From the NCBI RefSeq assembly GCF_000372725.1, contig NW_005199353.1:39711-103710 (forward strand): a DNA stretch of 64,000 bases. Direction: 5' to 3'. Below, piece by piece: positions 52,125 through 61,802 of the stretch (position 1 is the stretch's first letter; each line of letters opens with the position of its first letter). The position numbers and the translations under genes were made by a program. This DNA is from Emiliania huxleyi CCMP1516 (taxonomy: Eukaryota; Haptophyta; Isochrysidales; Noelaerhabdaceae). The notes beneath the pieces are model-generated. The model saw only the letters and a list, made by a program, of their open reading frames with translations. It did no database searches and was not told where the DNA came from.

Positions 52125-52691
52125 AGCCTTGGCAAGACACTCAGCCAGCGTGGCTGCCGCATGTCCTGTGCGCAACCCCTGACTTCGGCGCTGTGAGGCG
52201 TCCCCGTCGTCGACCAGACGCCGATCCTCTTCACGCCGCTGCCGGAGCTGTGTAGGGGCTGATTTGGGCACCATGGACTACAGGATCGTGTTGCGCATAT
52301 AGTCACCACCATCATGCTTTCTTGCGCACCCCGCACACGTGTATGCCAGTGCGCTGAGATTAGCACTCTCTGCGAGGCAGCGCTAGGCAGGTGCGAAACG
52401 AGGTCAAATCACTTCACGAGTTCATTTTGCGACACGAATGCGCATAGAGATACGAGAGAAACGCATTTTCGTTGAGGCCCACGCACTTCGGACGTGCATC
52501 TTTGAGTGTCGTTCAGGTTCACAGTACGGCTTCAACACAATCACAGACCAAAAAAGAGAGCGACCAGCAGTGCGAGCAGACCCCACTCCCCAGAGTGGGC
52601 AGAGCTCTCTTTTTTTCGTTTGTTTTTACCCAATGTGTAGGAAATGGGGCCCCCAGCAAAAGCATACACTATAGTTATCCCGGCACCTGCG
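52125..52691. other. Noncoding interval
   Basis: No gene or repeat supported. It ends where the left arm of the large inverted repeat begins. Confidence 0.6.
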
Positions 52692-53033
52692 GCCCCATGC
52701 GCTGGAGCTGATTAGGTGAGGTGCGTGGGAAGCATGCAGTTTTATAATTTAAGAATCCCCGCAACAGCAGCCGGTACAGTAGCATGAATGCCACTCAGGG
52801 CGGCGGGGTCCGAACCGGCCAAGTAGCCCGGGAGATGCGGTGTTCGTCTCGTCGAGACACTAGAGCCGCGTCGGCAGAGTGCCGCATTACTCGAGTGTCT
52901 CGACGAGACGAACACCGCATCTCCCGGGCTACTTGGCCGGTTCGGACCCCGCCGCCCTGAGTGGCATTCATGCTACTGTACCAAACTGCATGCTTCCCAC
53001 GCACCTCACCTAATCAGCTCCAGCGCATGGGGC
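52692..53033. repeat. 140-bp perfect inverted repeat (long hairpin) overlapping a gene's 3' end
   Basis: The left arm (52692-52861) and right arm (52894-53033) are exact reverse complements over 140 bp, apart from a 30-bp insert (52743-52772) present only in the left arm. The loop is 32 nt (52862-52893). The right arm includes the last eight codons and stop of the minus-strand gene at 53006-53641, so the left arm is an inverted copy of that gene's 3' end. Confidence 0.97.
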
Positions 53034-53641
53034 AGCAGGAGCAGGGCAATCATCAGTGCAGACGCCGGGACGAGCCGGTCCATCGCTCTCTTCCGAACCT
53101 CGCTGACGATAGCATCGGTCGGCAGGCCAGACAGCATGCTGAGTGATGGCGGCGAGGACCGCGCAACGCGAGCTTTCCGTGATGCTGCTTGCCGGGCCTG
53201 CAGTCGCCTGACAAACCCCGCCGATGGCACCCAAACACTACTGTTGGCCGCCATGATGGGACTAGCACGAGCCTCCGGCGGTGCGCTTCCAAAGACAGCT
53301 AAGGGTGGCCGTTCTTCGGCGGCGGAATCAGCAGCAGCATCAGTAGCAGGCACGTCCGAAGTGTCAATCACGCCGCGCTCCCACGAGGGATGCTGCTCCC
53401 ACACCCGCGGCTGTTCCCAATGGTGTAGGCTAGCCTTTAGGGCGGGGGTGCTGTGCTGGTACGGTGCCTTCGGAGCCACCAAGGTTGGGGCGATGTAAGA
53501 TGAGAGGAGAAGTAGAGCCATACGAGGTGGCGCCTGCGACGTGCGTCCGCCAGCGGCGCTCGATCTCACGAAAGGAGTTTCCGTGCCACCTTGGGTCCAC
53601 GTGACTCCATGAGCTGTGAACAGACCAGCGCACAGCGCCAT
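53006..53641 (-). CDS. Unknown protein with signal-like leader and C-terminal hydrophobic anchor, 211 aa
   Basis: ATG at 53641 (MALCAGLFTAHGVTWTQGG); a second ATG at 53521 opens MALLLLSSYIAPTLVAPK, which is a better signal peptide. The middle is Trp/Pro/Ala-rich (SLHHWEQPRVWEQHPSWERG). The C-terminus is a hydrophobic helix (LVPASALMIALLLLPHALEL) ending ELIR. No family recognised. Its stop codon and 3' flank form the right arm of the 140-bp inverted repeat, so a transcript reading through would fold into a long hairpin. Confidence 0.45.
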   Translation of the reverse strand: MALCAGLFTAHGVTWTQGGTETPFVRSSAAGGRTSQAPPRMALLLLSSYIAPTLVAPKAPYQHSTPALKASLHHWEQPRVWEQHPSWERGVIDTSDVPATDAAADSAAEERPPLAVFGSAPPEARASPIMAANSSVWVPSAGFVRRLQARQAASRKARVARSSPPSLSMLSGLPTDAIVSEVRKRAMDRLVPASALMIALLLLPHALELIR

Positions 53642-53999
53642 AAGACGTATTTTCTTCTCAATAACAAGGCTGTGATTTTTTTACGAGCATCCTTCCTTCG
53701 CGCGGGAGTCGGAACGCCGGACTGCGGACACGTGCCGCATTCCATCCATCCAGTGAGTGGCTTTCTTGGTTTCCTTTGGGAGATTCACAAAGAAAGAATT
53801 TAACAAAATCAAGTCTCAAAGAAAGAAAGAAAACAAAGCCAAACGAGGGATGGGAGGAGCTAGAAGCAAGAAGGAGGACAGGGTCGTCCCACGTCTCCCA
53901 AAAAAAAACAAAAAATGACGTGTGAGTGTTAGAGTTGTTTGTTTGTGGTATTGCTAAAAATCTCTCTCGTCCCCACCTCTGCACGAGCAGGATCGTGAG

Positions 54000-54145
54000 C
54001 GTGCACCTCGATCCTGTACCGTGTTTGTTATCGGACCCCCCCCCAATGAACACACCAGTGAGGGGAGGGCGAGACGATCGTCGATCGAGGGGTCCCGTAC
54101 CATGCGGAATCGACTCTATCTATCCAGTTTGCTCAAGTGCTAAAT
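54000..54145 (+). repeat. Dispersed repeat family A, copy 3
   Basis: Same core as 15611-15848 and 60148-60365, with small duplications (GATCGTCGATCGAGG; CTATCTATCC). Confidence 0.9.
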
Positions 54146-54405
54146 AAATAAATAAAAACGGACACCTCTCTACTGTGAGATGGGTAAAAAGGAACAGGTC
54201 CCCGCCCTTGCGATCTTTGTGCAGGGTTCTTTGTGGGTGTGGTCGGCGACTAGCCGGGGTCGTCCTCCCGATGGGGGACTAGCACTAGCCGTCTTCCACA
54301 TGGTCCCTCGGGTCCCTGCTGCTCCTAAATTAGGGGGTGCACAGCGCCCCAAAATCCACCAGTGTGGGATTGCTCGCACAAAAATTTGACTCTGAATAGC
54401 TCGCA

Positions 54406-54536
54406 ATGTACCTTTCTGAGCGCTGTGGTCGCCGCAGACTGGCTCCGACTTGACGGCGGCATGGAGGCATGATGCCTCCATGCCGCCGTCAAGTCGAAAT
54501 CGACATGCAGCTCGATGGTTTGCCCGAAAGGTACAT
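54406..54536. repeat. 131-nt imperfect hairpin
   Basis: Inner arms GACTTGACGGCGGCATGGAG+GCA (54447-54469) and 54473-54495 are exact reverse complements around a TGA loop. The outer ends ATGTACCTTTC (54406-54416) and GAAAGGTACAT (54526-54536) also pair. The 30-nt middles do not pair well. The symmetry of spacing suggests an old inverted duplication. Confidence 0.85.
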
Positions 54537-54898
54537 AGCGGCGTTTGGTCGACAAACAGCGCTGCGACCGCGATGTGGCGGTGGACATGCTCCCATGTTG
54601 CCGACGCGGCGCCGGAGTGGCCGGCGCTGCTCGCCGCGACCACGACGGCTACTCAGATGCTCCGGGCCGACCCGTCCTACCCGACGGTGGCACTCTTCCA
54701 CGTCTCGTTCACGCTGAGAAAAATCTGAAACGGCGTGCAGCAGAGTCGCCGACGAGTTGGTCCGCGTGACTCCTCGTGTCCCGTACCGTTCTCACACATC
54801 CATAAACTCACTTTGGCCTCACTGAAGCGATGCCTCAATCCTGAATCCTCAGATTTTAGATTGGGACGCTGTGCACCCCCGACCTAAATCTCTTCGTA

Positions 54899-55832
54899 CT
54901 CCCTTAATGTGGGTAAACGAAAGTAGCGTATACGCTACTATGAAAGAAGAAGCCGAAAAAAGACGCCGGAGTCAGTCCGCCCGAGCCAGCCAGCTGCCGG
55001 CTCGCACGGCAGCCTCTTCCTCTCGACCAGCCTCAACTTCCGTACAGTCAGCATTTTGTCGCTGCGTGCTCGTGGCCAGCTGTGGCGGCGGTCGAAGTTC
55101 GCCCAGGTTCGGTGACGAGCGCCAGACGATAGTAGTGTCTCTGTTCGCCCTGTGCATGTCAGGCCAGGCTGCAGCAGGGCACTACCATCGTGCTGCCCTG
55201 TTGCAGCCTGACTTTGCCCACTGTGCACAGTCGCCAGAGCACCACCACCGCCCGGCATCGTGTCACGGCGAGCTCCTTCTGCGCCCGCTCGCGAGGCTCT
55301 CGCGCTGGCACACTTTGGCCATCTGCTGCTCGCGTTCGGCGAGCTCATCTCCGCACTCCTGCCACGGTGCCGTCACCACACACCTTCTGGCCGGCCTGAG
55401 CCGCGCGGGGTCGCCAGCGGGGGCAACGCGTCGACCTCTCTCTCTGGTGCACCACGGGCCGCAACGGCCTGCTAGCAGCGTGCGCGAGGAGGCAGTGTGC
55501 CGGCACAGTCGAGCCGGAGCATCGGGTTCTTGATGCTTGTGGGGTCAAGTCTGACCTTATGCGGCCTAATATGCAATAATAATGCTATGCTCTCACCCAG
55601 TCTTTTGAGATATTATCCCTCAAAGTCGAATTTTCGTTTACTGGTGACCATAGTAGTGTCTGTCTTGTTGCGAGATCTTCAAACGAATCCTTTAAAGTCT
55701 CGACAATCACTAAGCTGCTTATGTGGCACCGCAGAGGCTCCCTTGGGGATGCCTGAGGCCACCCCAACCACTCACTAGGCCGTACGTGGACGAATTGGCC
55801 GCTACTTTTTTCGTTTACCTACATTAAGGGAG
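54899..55832. mobile_element. TA-flanked inverted-repeat DNA element (Tc1/mariner- or Stowaway-like)
   Basis: The left end CTCCCTTAATGTGGGTAAAC (from 54899) and the right end (to 55832) are reverse complements over about 32 bp with two or three differences. Each end is bordered outside by TA (54897-54898 and 55833-55834). TA target duplication plus a CTCCCT terminus is typical of mariner/Stowaway elements. The 934-bp body has a 16-bp palindrome GTAGCGTATACGCTAC (54923-54938), a GC-rich left half and an AT-rich right half. The 220-residue frame inside it (54871-55533) has no transposase motif, so the element is probably non-autonomous. Confidence 0.7.
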
Positions 55833-56122
55833 TACATCCTCCTGCTGATCTGCTCAAGTGCTCAAGGGTCGGATTCACAGATTTTTTTTCCAGTTCACAG
55901 TTTTTGTTTTGAGTTGCGCACAAGTTTTAAAGTAAGTTTTCTCCACTCTCGACAGCTTCTGTAATCTGTATCTCTCTGACTCTGTGAGGTGAGTGAGAGT
56001 GTGTGTGTGTTATATGGACGAATATACATATCACTTAGTCACTGCGTTCGTTTATTACGCCTCGCAAGCACAATACGAACACGTTTAGTAGACAAGGTTG
56101 AGCGCGCGGAAATCGCGACATG
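55833..56122. other. Short intergenic stretch
   Basis: AT-richer than average; no gene recognised. Confidence 0.5.
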
Positions 56123-57855
56123 CTACAGCTGTCGCTCTGATGTTGCAAACACGCATGACGGCGAGGGGATGCGAAACGTACCCCGCGCAGGAGGTGCCTC
56201 GCTCGGCAAGCTACTCGCGGTGGCAGCACGCACAGCGTTGCCGCCGCTCCCGCTCCAGCCACCGCCGCCATCCTCCCTGGCAGCCTTGCGCGCCCTCGCG
56301 CGCTCCCCCAGCTCCTCCAGCCTCGCCGCCCGCGCCCCCAGCTCCTCCGCCCCCTCCCCCCCCTCCGCCTCCATCTGCTGCCCGCACGCGGTCCGCCGCG
56401 CGTCCTGCTCGCCCGGCGGGCGCGCCCCATCCAGGCGACCTGCTCGCCGCTTCGTGCCCGCCTGCCCGGGCCGAGCCGGCGCGCCTCGGAGCCGCGCCGC
56501 CGCGAGCGCCGCGGGAGAGACTGGCCGCGGCGACTCGCGGAACCAGGCGTGGCCTGCGGCGGCGGCGGCGTCAAGCCGCTGCGTCGGGTCGTACGTCAGC
56601 AGGCCGTCGAGCAGCTGCAGCGTCGTCTCGGTCGGCCGGAGCCGCGCGAATGTGTGTGCGAGCTCGTTGAAGGGCTGGTCGGGCAGCGCGGGGCCGAGCG
56701 AGCGGAAGAGGGGCAGCGCGCTCATGCCGGGCCAGATGCGGTCCGACGGCGCGCCGAGCAGCTCGACCATCAGCTTGAGCTGCTGCGGCTCGGTCGGGCC
56801 GGGCATGAGCGGCCTAGGGTTAGGGTTAGGGTTAGGGTTAGGGTTAGGGTTAGGTGAAGGGTCGGGCCGGGCATGAGCGGCCGGTGCAGCAGCAGCTCGC
56901 CGACGACGCACCCGACGGCCCAGAGGTCGACGGGCGCGCCGTAGTGCTGCGCGCCGAAGAGGAGCTCCGGCGCGCGGTACCTGGAGGCCGTGCGAGCAGG
57001 GGTGTGGAGAGAGGGGCGGGTGTGGAGGGGCAGCCGGGTATGCAAGGGCAGCCGGTGCGGCGGGAACCAGAGCGTGACGACGCGAGGCGTGAGGGCGCCT
57101 GACGGCGGCGCCTCTCGCGCGAGCCCAAAGTCGCAGAGCTTGAGCTCGCCTGCCGGATCGGAGAGAGGCCAAGCGGAGAGGGGGTGAGGCGGGCAAGCCG
57201 GGGGAGGGGAAGCGGCAAGCGGAGAGGGGGTGAGGCGGGCATGCCGGGGGAGGGGAAGCGGCAAGCGGAGAGGCGGGAGGGCCGTCGTGGGCCGAGGGGG
57301 AAGGCGTCTGCAGAGAGAGGCGGGAGGAGGGAGCGACGGGGGAGGAGGGGGGAGCGAACGAGGCGAGAGGGAGAGAGCGCGCTCGCCCTTTGCGTTGAGC
57401 AGCAGGTTGGACATCTTGAGGTCGCGGTGCAGCACGCCGCAGCCGTGCAGGTGCTGCACGGCGCAGAGCAGCTGCTCGGAGAGGCATTTGGCCTCTGGGA
57501 GGGAGAAGGGAGTGGGCATCGAGTCGAGCAGCTTGGCGAGCTCGTACTCGCAGTACTCAAACACGAGGAATAGCGAGTCTGCCTTGGAGCCGACCACCAC
57601 CTCCGCCAGCGTCACAATGTTGGGGTGCGAGAGACGCCGCAGCAGGCTCACCTCGCGCACCGACGTGAGCGGCATCCCCTCGCGGTCAAAGCCCGAAGAG
57701 GAGAGCTTGACGCGCTTGAGCGCGACGAGCTGGCTGCTCTCGCGGTCGCGCGCGAGGTACACGTCCCCGTACGTCCCCTCGCCAATCTTGTGCACTTTCG
57801 AGAAGACCGTGACCGGCCGGCACGGCTTATGCGAGGGCAAGATGGCGTCCGCCAT
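56123..57855 (-). CDS. CDK10: Cyclin-dependent kinase 10
   Basis: Four exons that add up in phase: 57855-57387, 57149-57068, 56980-56882, 56813-56123 (446 aa). Landmarks are KIGEGTYGDVYLARD (P-loop), VALKRVKL (Lys), EYCEYELAKLLDSMPTPFSL, VLHRDLKMSNLLLNAKGEL, CDFGLAREAPPSGALTPRVV, LWYRAPELLFGAQHYGAPVD, WAVGCVVGELLLHRPLMPG and LLGAPSDRIWPGMSALPLF. MPTPFS, HRDLKxSNLL and LGxPSxxIWPG are characteristic of CDK10, which pairs with cyclin M in animals. The C-terminal tail (about 130 aa, Arg/Ala/Glu-rich) is longer than in animal CDK10. Introns: 237-nt GC-AG (57386-57150, with internal GGGGAAGCGGCAAGCGGAGA repeats), 87-nt GT-AG (57067-56981) and 68-nt GC-AG (56881-56814), the last filled with telomeric repeats. 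Confidence 0.92.
56792..56882. repeat. Interstitial telomeric repeat between 23-bp exon duplications (CDK10 intron 3)
   Basis: GGTCGGGCCGGGCATGAGCG+GCC occurs at 56792-56814 and again at 56860-56882. Between them is a (TAGGGT)n array of about six to seven units (56815-56854). On the coding strand this is an intron of CCCTAA repeats with a GC donor and TAG acceptor. Confidence 0.95.
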
Positions 57856-58100
57856 CCGCTGTGGTACCCCAGCACAGCACCCACGGAGTGACTGTCCAGG
57901 AGGGCGACCACCGCGGAGACTGTGGACTGTGGCGGGGTGAGCTAGGGATCCACGCCGAGCGCGCTCGAAAAGCAAAAAAAAACGCGGCGCGGTTTTAAAA
58001 ACAAAAAAATGTTTTTCAGGCATGCGTGGGCAACATTTTTTCCCGCGCCTCGACTTACACGTCCAGCTGTGCGTCCCCAGCGGCGGCAACGTGCGTGTGC
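57856..58100. promoter_or_regulatory. Divergent promoter between CDK10 and the EamA transporter
   Basis: The two start codons are 245 bp apart and face away from each other. The interval holds an A-run (57972-57979) and AAAAACAAAAAAATG near 58000-58012. No TATA box is evident. Shared regulation is an inference from spacing. Confidence 0.5.
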
Positions 58101-58658
58101 ATGGCAGCGCACAGGCATATACATGCAAACATGCAAACCCCGCTCCTCGTCGAGCCCGCTCCCGCCTTTTGCACTCCCGGAACAGTCCGCGTGGCGATCG
58201 GCGCCGCGCTATTCGCTCTCACTAACGCCGCCGCGACCTGCCTGTACCGACGCGAGGGTGCGAGCGTCGCCAGCCTCTACGTGATCCGCTCGCCGATCGT
58301 CTACTTTGCAAATGTCGCGCTCGTCGCTCTGCAAGACGGGCGGCAGGCCGCGGCCGACGTGCTCCTCCTCCGCACCGGGAGCGCCACAGCCACACGGCTG
58401 GCAATCACCCGCAGCCTGCTCAACACGCTCAAGCAGATCATACTCTCCGTCGCCTTCGTTTTCCTCACCTACGCCGACGCCTTCACCGTCTTCAAGGGCG
58501 TCGGCACCCTGAGCACCGTCCTCGTCGCGCGGAGGCTGCTCGGCTCCGGCGAGGCGCTCTCGCGGCGCGAGCTCGCTTGCGGGCTGCTCATTCTCGCGGG
58601 CATCACGCTAGTCGCGCAGCCGTCAGCGCTCTTTGGCCAGTGGCTGCCGCCGGCCGCC

Positions 58659-58695
<37 letters not shown>

Positions 58696-59228
58696 TGCAG
58701 ACGGGCGCTTCTCCTCGCGTGAGGCAGTGGGTGCCTCACTGCGGCGCCGGCCTCGCCTTGGCGGCGGCCGCGGGAGGGCTGTCCGCCTGCTCGGGCACGC
58801 TGATGCGGTACCTCTCGCAGGCGGGAGGGCCGCACGATGGGCGCACGCCGCCGGCGATGCTGCTCAGCTTCCTCACGGCCACCATGTTCGTCTGCAACGG
58901 CGGCGCGCACCTCGCCGCCCGCTACGCCGGCGTCACCGATGCGCCCGGGTGGCGCTGGGGCGCGTTCGTGCTCCCGGCTGGCGCTGGTGACTGGGCGCTT
59001 ATCGCAGCCAACTGCGCGTGCACGCTCGCGGCTCACCTCGCGACGGCCGCGGGCTATCGGGACACGAGGGCGGGTATGGTCGCCTTTCTGCAGCTCACGG
59101 AGCTGCCGTGGGTCTACCTGCTCGACGTGTTCGCCCTCGGCGAGCCGACGAGCGCCCTCGCGAGCGTGGGCAGCGCCGTCGTGTTTGCGGGCGCGCTCGC
59201 GGCGGCGCTGCAGCAAGGGAAGACATAG
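58101..59228 (+). CDS. EamA/DMT-superfamily transporter
   Basis: Intronless. ATG at 58101 (MAAHRHIHANMQTPLLVEPA) with an alternative at 58131; the upstream in-frame GTG is unlikely. About ten hydrophobic segments are visible, e.g. VRVAIGAALFALTNAAATCL, TLKQIILSVAFVFLTYADAF, ELACGLLILAGITLVAQPSA, MLLSFLTATMFVCNGGAHLA and VGSAVVFAGALAAALQQ. The second-half motif AFLQLTELPWVYLLDVFALG-EP is the EamA signature (late-helix E-P in the substrate path). A Pro-Gly-rich loop with a (CCG)n tract separates the two halves. DMT proteins export metabolites or nucleotide sugars; the substrate and membrane cannot be told here. Confidence 0.75.
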
Positions 59229-59536
59229 TAGTTTCAGAGGCCAACCCTACTTTTATTTTTGAGCAGGTTTCCTCGATGTGTGCGCACCTAATATGCTATA
59301 TGGCGCGCCTCCGAGCTCCACGCCGTTCCACACACATCCAGTTCCAGTTCGCAGTTGTCTGTCCGCGAACAGGAACACGCAGCTAAACCGAGCTATGCTA
59401 AAACGATGATATCGGCTCCGGGGGCGCTCGCATGCTCTCGTCTTACCACTTCGTACGTCTTGGTCTATTATGCACTAACCACTATGTGGCAGGTGTGCCA
59501 TGGACAACGCACACATGGCCCCATGAGGTGGGCTTT

Positions 59537-59685
59537 GTGTGTGTGTACTTTTTACGCGTGGAAAACCCGGGGGGGCCCGGACGGACGCCAGCACACACCG
59601 GCTTACCACCTCCCACCTCTACCTCTAGCCGTGTGTGCTGGCGTCCGGGTCCCAGCGGGTTTTCACGTAACAAGAGTACACACGG
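59537..59685. repeat. Imperfect inverted repeat, arms about 60 nt
   Basis: The left arm (about 59537-59598) holds GTGTGTACTTTTTACGCGTG and GACGCCAGCACACACC. The right arm (about 59629-59685) holds GTGTGTGCTGGCGTCCGGGT and GTTTTCACGTAACAAGAGTA. They pair with a few bulges across a 30-nt loop. Confidence 0.85.
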
Positions 59686-60147
59686 ATAGATTTCATGGCG
59701 CTGTGCCGCACCAGGCGCCAGGCTCCTAGGCAGGGGAGGCGTCGAATGCACCGCCAATCCTCTCTCTCTCTCTAGTAATCATCGCGGAGGGCTGCGGGCG
59801 GGGCCTGAGGAGGACCTCGGTGTGTGTGGGAGGAAGCTGAGTGGAATTCGGACTTTGTGTGTGTGTAGTACGTCTCCAAGTTACTATGTCTGAGCTCTCG
59901 CTCGGATAAGACCCCGCCCGCTCCCCCCCCCCTCCCCCCCCGCCGCCGCCCCCCCGCCCGCCCCGACCCAGCTAGGAGCAGAACATGCACCCCCCACTGC
60001 CTCCCGCAGGTGAGAAAGGACTCAATTCAATCAAACAATGGGCTCGCCCATACCGGAGTGGTTCGACTCCACGCAAACCCGGAGTGGTGAGGGGCTGGTC
60101 GCGCGATGGTCTCAGGCCCAGTGAGGTAGTGCATCCGACGGCCCGGA

Positions 60148-60365
60148 TCCTGCTGAACAAGTTCCTCTTGTAGCTCGGTCGGTCACACCGCCATCGCCGT
60201 CGGGGAGAGGGGGGACGACACTGCTTTGGCAGCGTGCACCTCGATCCTGTATGTACCGTGTTTGTTATGACCCCCCCAATGAACACACCAGTGAGGGTGG
60301 GCGAGACGATCGAGGGGTCCCGTACCATGCGGAATCGACCCTATCCAGTGCTCAAGTGCTCAAGT
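60148..60365 (+). repeat. Dispersed repeat family A, copy 4 (long copy)
   Basis: Contains CTCTTGTAGCTCGGTCGGTC, GCAGCGTGCACCTCGATCCT, AATGAACACACCAGTGAGGG and CGGAATCGACCCTATCCAGT, collinear with the reverse of 15611-15848. It ends 75 bp before the start codon of the EF-hand gene. Confidence 0.9.
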
Positions 60366-60440
60366 AATCATCGTTCGCGCAAAATCGGCGCGATCGCCGC
60401 CGCCCGTCCTGCGGTCTCGAGCGGTCTTGCGCGCTGTGAT

Positions 60441-61407
60441 ATGGGGCAGAAACCGTCAAAGAAGGCAACACCGCCGCCCGCGAAGGACCCTCTCGAGGAG
60501 CTGTTCGAAACGGCTGACGTGGACAAATCTGGATCGATCGATGTCAAGGAGCTCAGCACCCTGATGACGGTTGCGGGAATCGGGGGGACGGCCTCCGAGG
60601 CTTTGTATGGCGCAAACATCCTGAACCCTATCGATGACGAGTTTGACGGTGTCCCGACGATGGACTGCACAGAGTTCTGCCTTTTCATGAAGGAGAAGCT
60701 CGGCGAGGACGCGGGAAAGGTGGCGAAGCAGATGAAGGATATGTTGGCTTTGCGTGCGCTGTTCGAGACGGGGATAGGGTCGCAAGATGCCTTCAGGGCA
60801 AGCGACGCGGACGGCGATGGCTCCCTAGACGTGGCTGAGCTCTCGAAGCTCATGGCGGCGGCAGGGATCGGAGGATCGGCGTCCGACGCCCTCTACGACG
60901 CCAACATCAACGACGTGTTTAGCCATGACTTCACCGACGTCGCGAAGATGGATTACACCGAATTCTTGCTCTTCATGAAAGACAAGCTCGGCGACACTGC
61001 GGGATACGCGGCGGCCCAGATGAAGGAGATGACCGCACTGAAGAGTCTCTTCGATGCGTGCGACAAAGACAAGTCTGGCTCGCTGGATGTCGAGGAGCTC
61101 AAGGTCCTAATCAAGGAGGCCAAGGTGCAACCAACCACAAACCGGCTTGTGTGGGGCAGTCGCCACGCCCCCTTACCTGCCCTCCTTCCCTCCCTAGGTG
61201 TCCGCCACGGCGGAGGACGCACTCTACGAATACAACATCCTCGACGTGTTTGAGAACAGCTGGGACAGCGAGGAGACGGAAATGACTAAGATGGACTACA
61301 CTGAGTTCTGCCTCTTTGTGAAGGACAAGATTGGCACAGGGACGACGAAACAGACCGAGGCGCTCACGAAGCTGGTCACCACCATGAAGGCAGCGTCGGC
61401 AGCCTGA
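60441..61407 (+). CDS. Myristoylation-motif EF-hand calcium-binding protein
   Basis: ATG at 60441; the second residue and following residues (MGQKPSKK) fit an N-myristoylation signal. Exon 1 is 60441-61124. A 73-nt GT-AG intron (61125-61197; AAG/GTGCAA...TAG/GTGTCC) joins in frame to exon 2 (61198-61407). The protein (about 297 aa) has three similar lobes of about 90 residues, each with an EF-hand loop, an AGIGGxAsDALY-type segment and MDyTEFLLFMKDKLG. The loops are DVDKSGSIDVKE, DADGDGSLDVAE and DKDKSGSLDVEE, all with good Ca2+ ligands. It is likely a membrane-tethered calcium sensor; the partner is unknown. Confidence 0.85.
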
Positions 61408-61802
61408 GCGTTGCTCTATTGATTTGTGCAGGCCCACATGATTGTCCCGTTATCCGTTGATTGTCAGAGCCAGCTGCGCTGGCCGGGCCGCTTATGGGGG
61501 ACAGGGACCCGCACGCTTGCGTGTGCGGACATGGTGACCGTCATTGGTCAGACTGTCTTCACTCTCTATCTATCTATCTTGGTGTGAGAGTGAGTGAGAG
61601 AGAGTGCGAGATTTCTTCTGAGTGAGAAAAGAAAAAATCCCCGGACAACACTGGGCACGGGACAACACTGGGCACGGGAGTGGCGCGCACTCACGATGCT
61701 TGGTTTTCTTCCTTGCTTGCCACCCGCTGGGCGACCCGTCGCTTGGGGCCCCCCGGCCTACCCGCGCGGTTGCTCATCTCTGAGTCAGGCGTGCGGACAC
61801 AT
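61408..61802. other. Short intergenic region
   Basis: Contains a (TCTA)n run (61564-61577) and duplicated ACAACACTGGGCACGGGA (61645-61679). No gene supported. Confidence 0.6.

Larger units (their letters stand above)
53642..54898. other. Repeat-bearing noncoding interval
   Basis: Holds family B (53818-53855), family A (54000-54145), an AAATAAATAAATAAAAACGG element (54140-54240) and the imperfect hairpin at 54406-54536. The short frames 54450-54728 are not supported as genes. Confidence 0.6.
59229..60440. other. Repeat-bearing intergenic region
   Basis: Contains an imperfect hairpin (59537-59685), a (CT)n run (59761-59773), C/G-rich runs (59925-59965) and the family A element (60148-60365) immediately upstream of the EF-hand gene. 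GGTTCGACTCC at 60058-60072 resembles a tRNA B-box but no tRNA folds around it. Confidence 0.7.

Noticed and set aside
52800-52960. tRNA-like words in the large inverted repeat
   Set aside because: The pairing is a straight hairpin of 140 bp, not a cloverleaf.
54450-54769. 82-92 aa frames next to the hairpin
   Set aside because: All frames are open by composition; none gives a recognisable or conserved pattern.
54871-55533. 220-aa frame inside the TA-flanked element as a transposase
   Set aside because: No DD(E/D) spacing or HTH pattern; Ser/His/Arg composition suggests chance.
56815-56854. True chromosome end or telomere
   Set aside because: Only about six TTAGGG-type units, inside a kinase intron with coding exons on both sides.
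60050-60080. tRNA suggested by GGTTCGACTCC
   Set aside because: B-box-like word only; no cloverleaf, acceptor stem or A-box at the correct distance.
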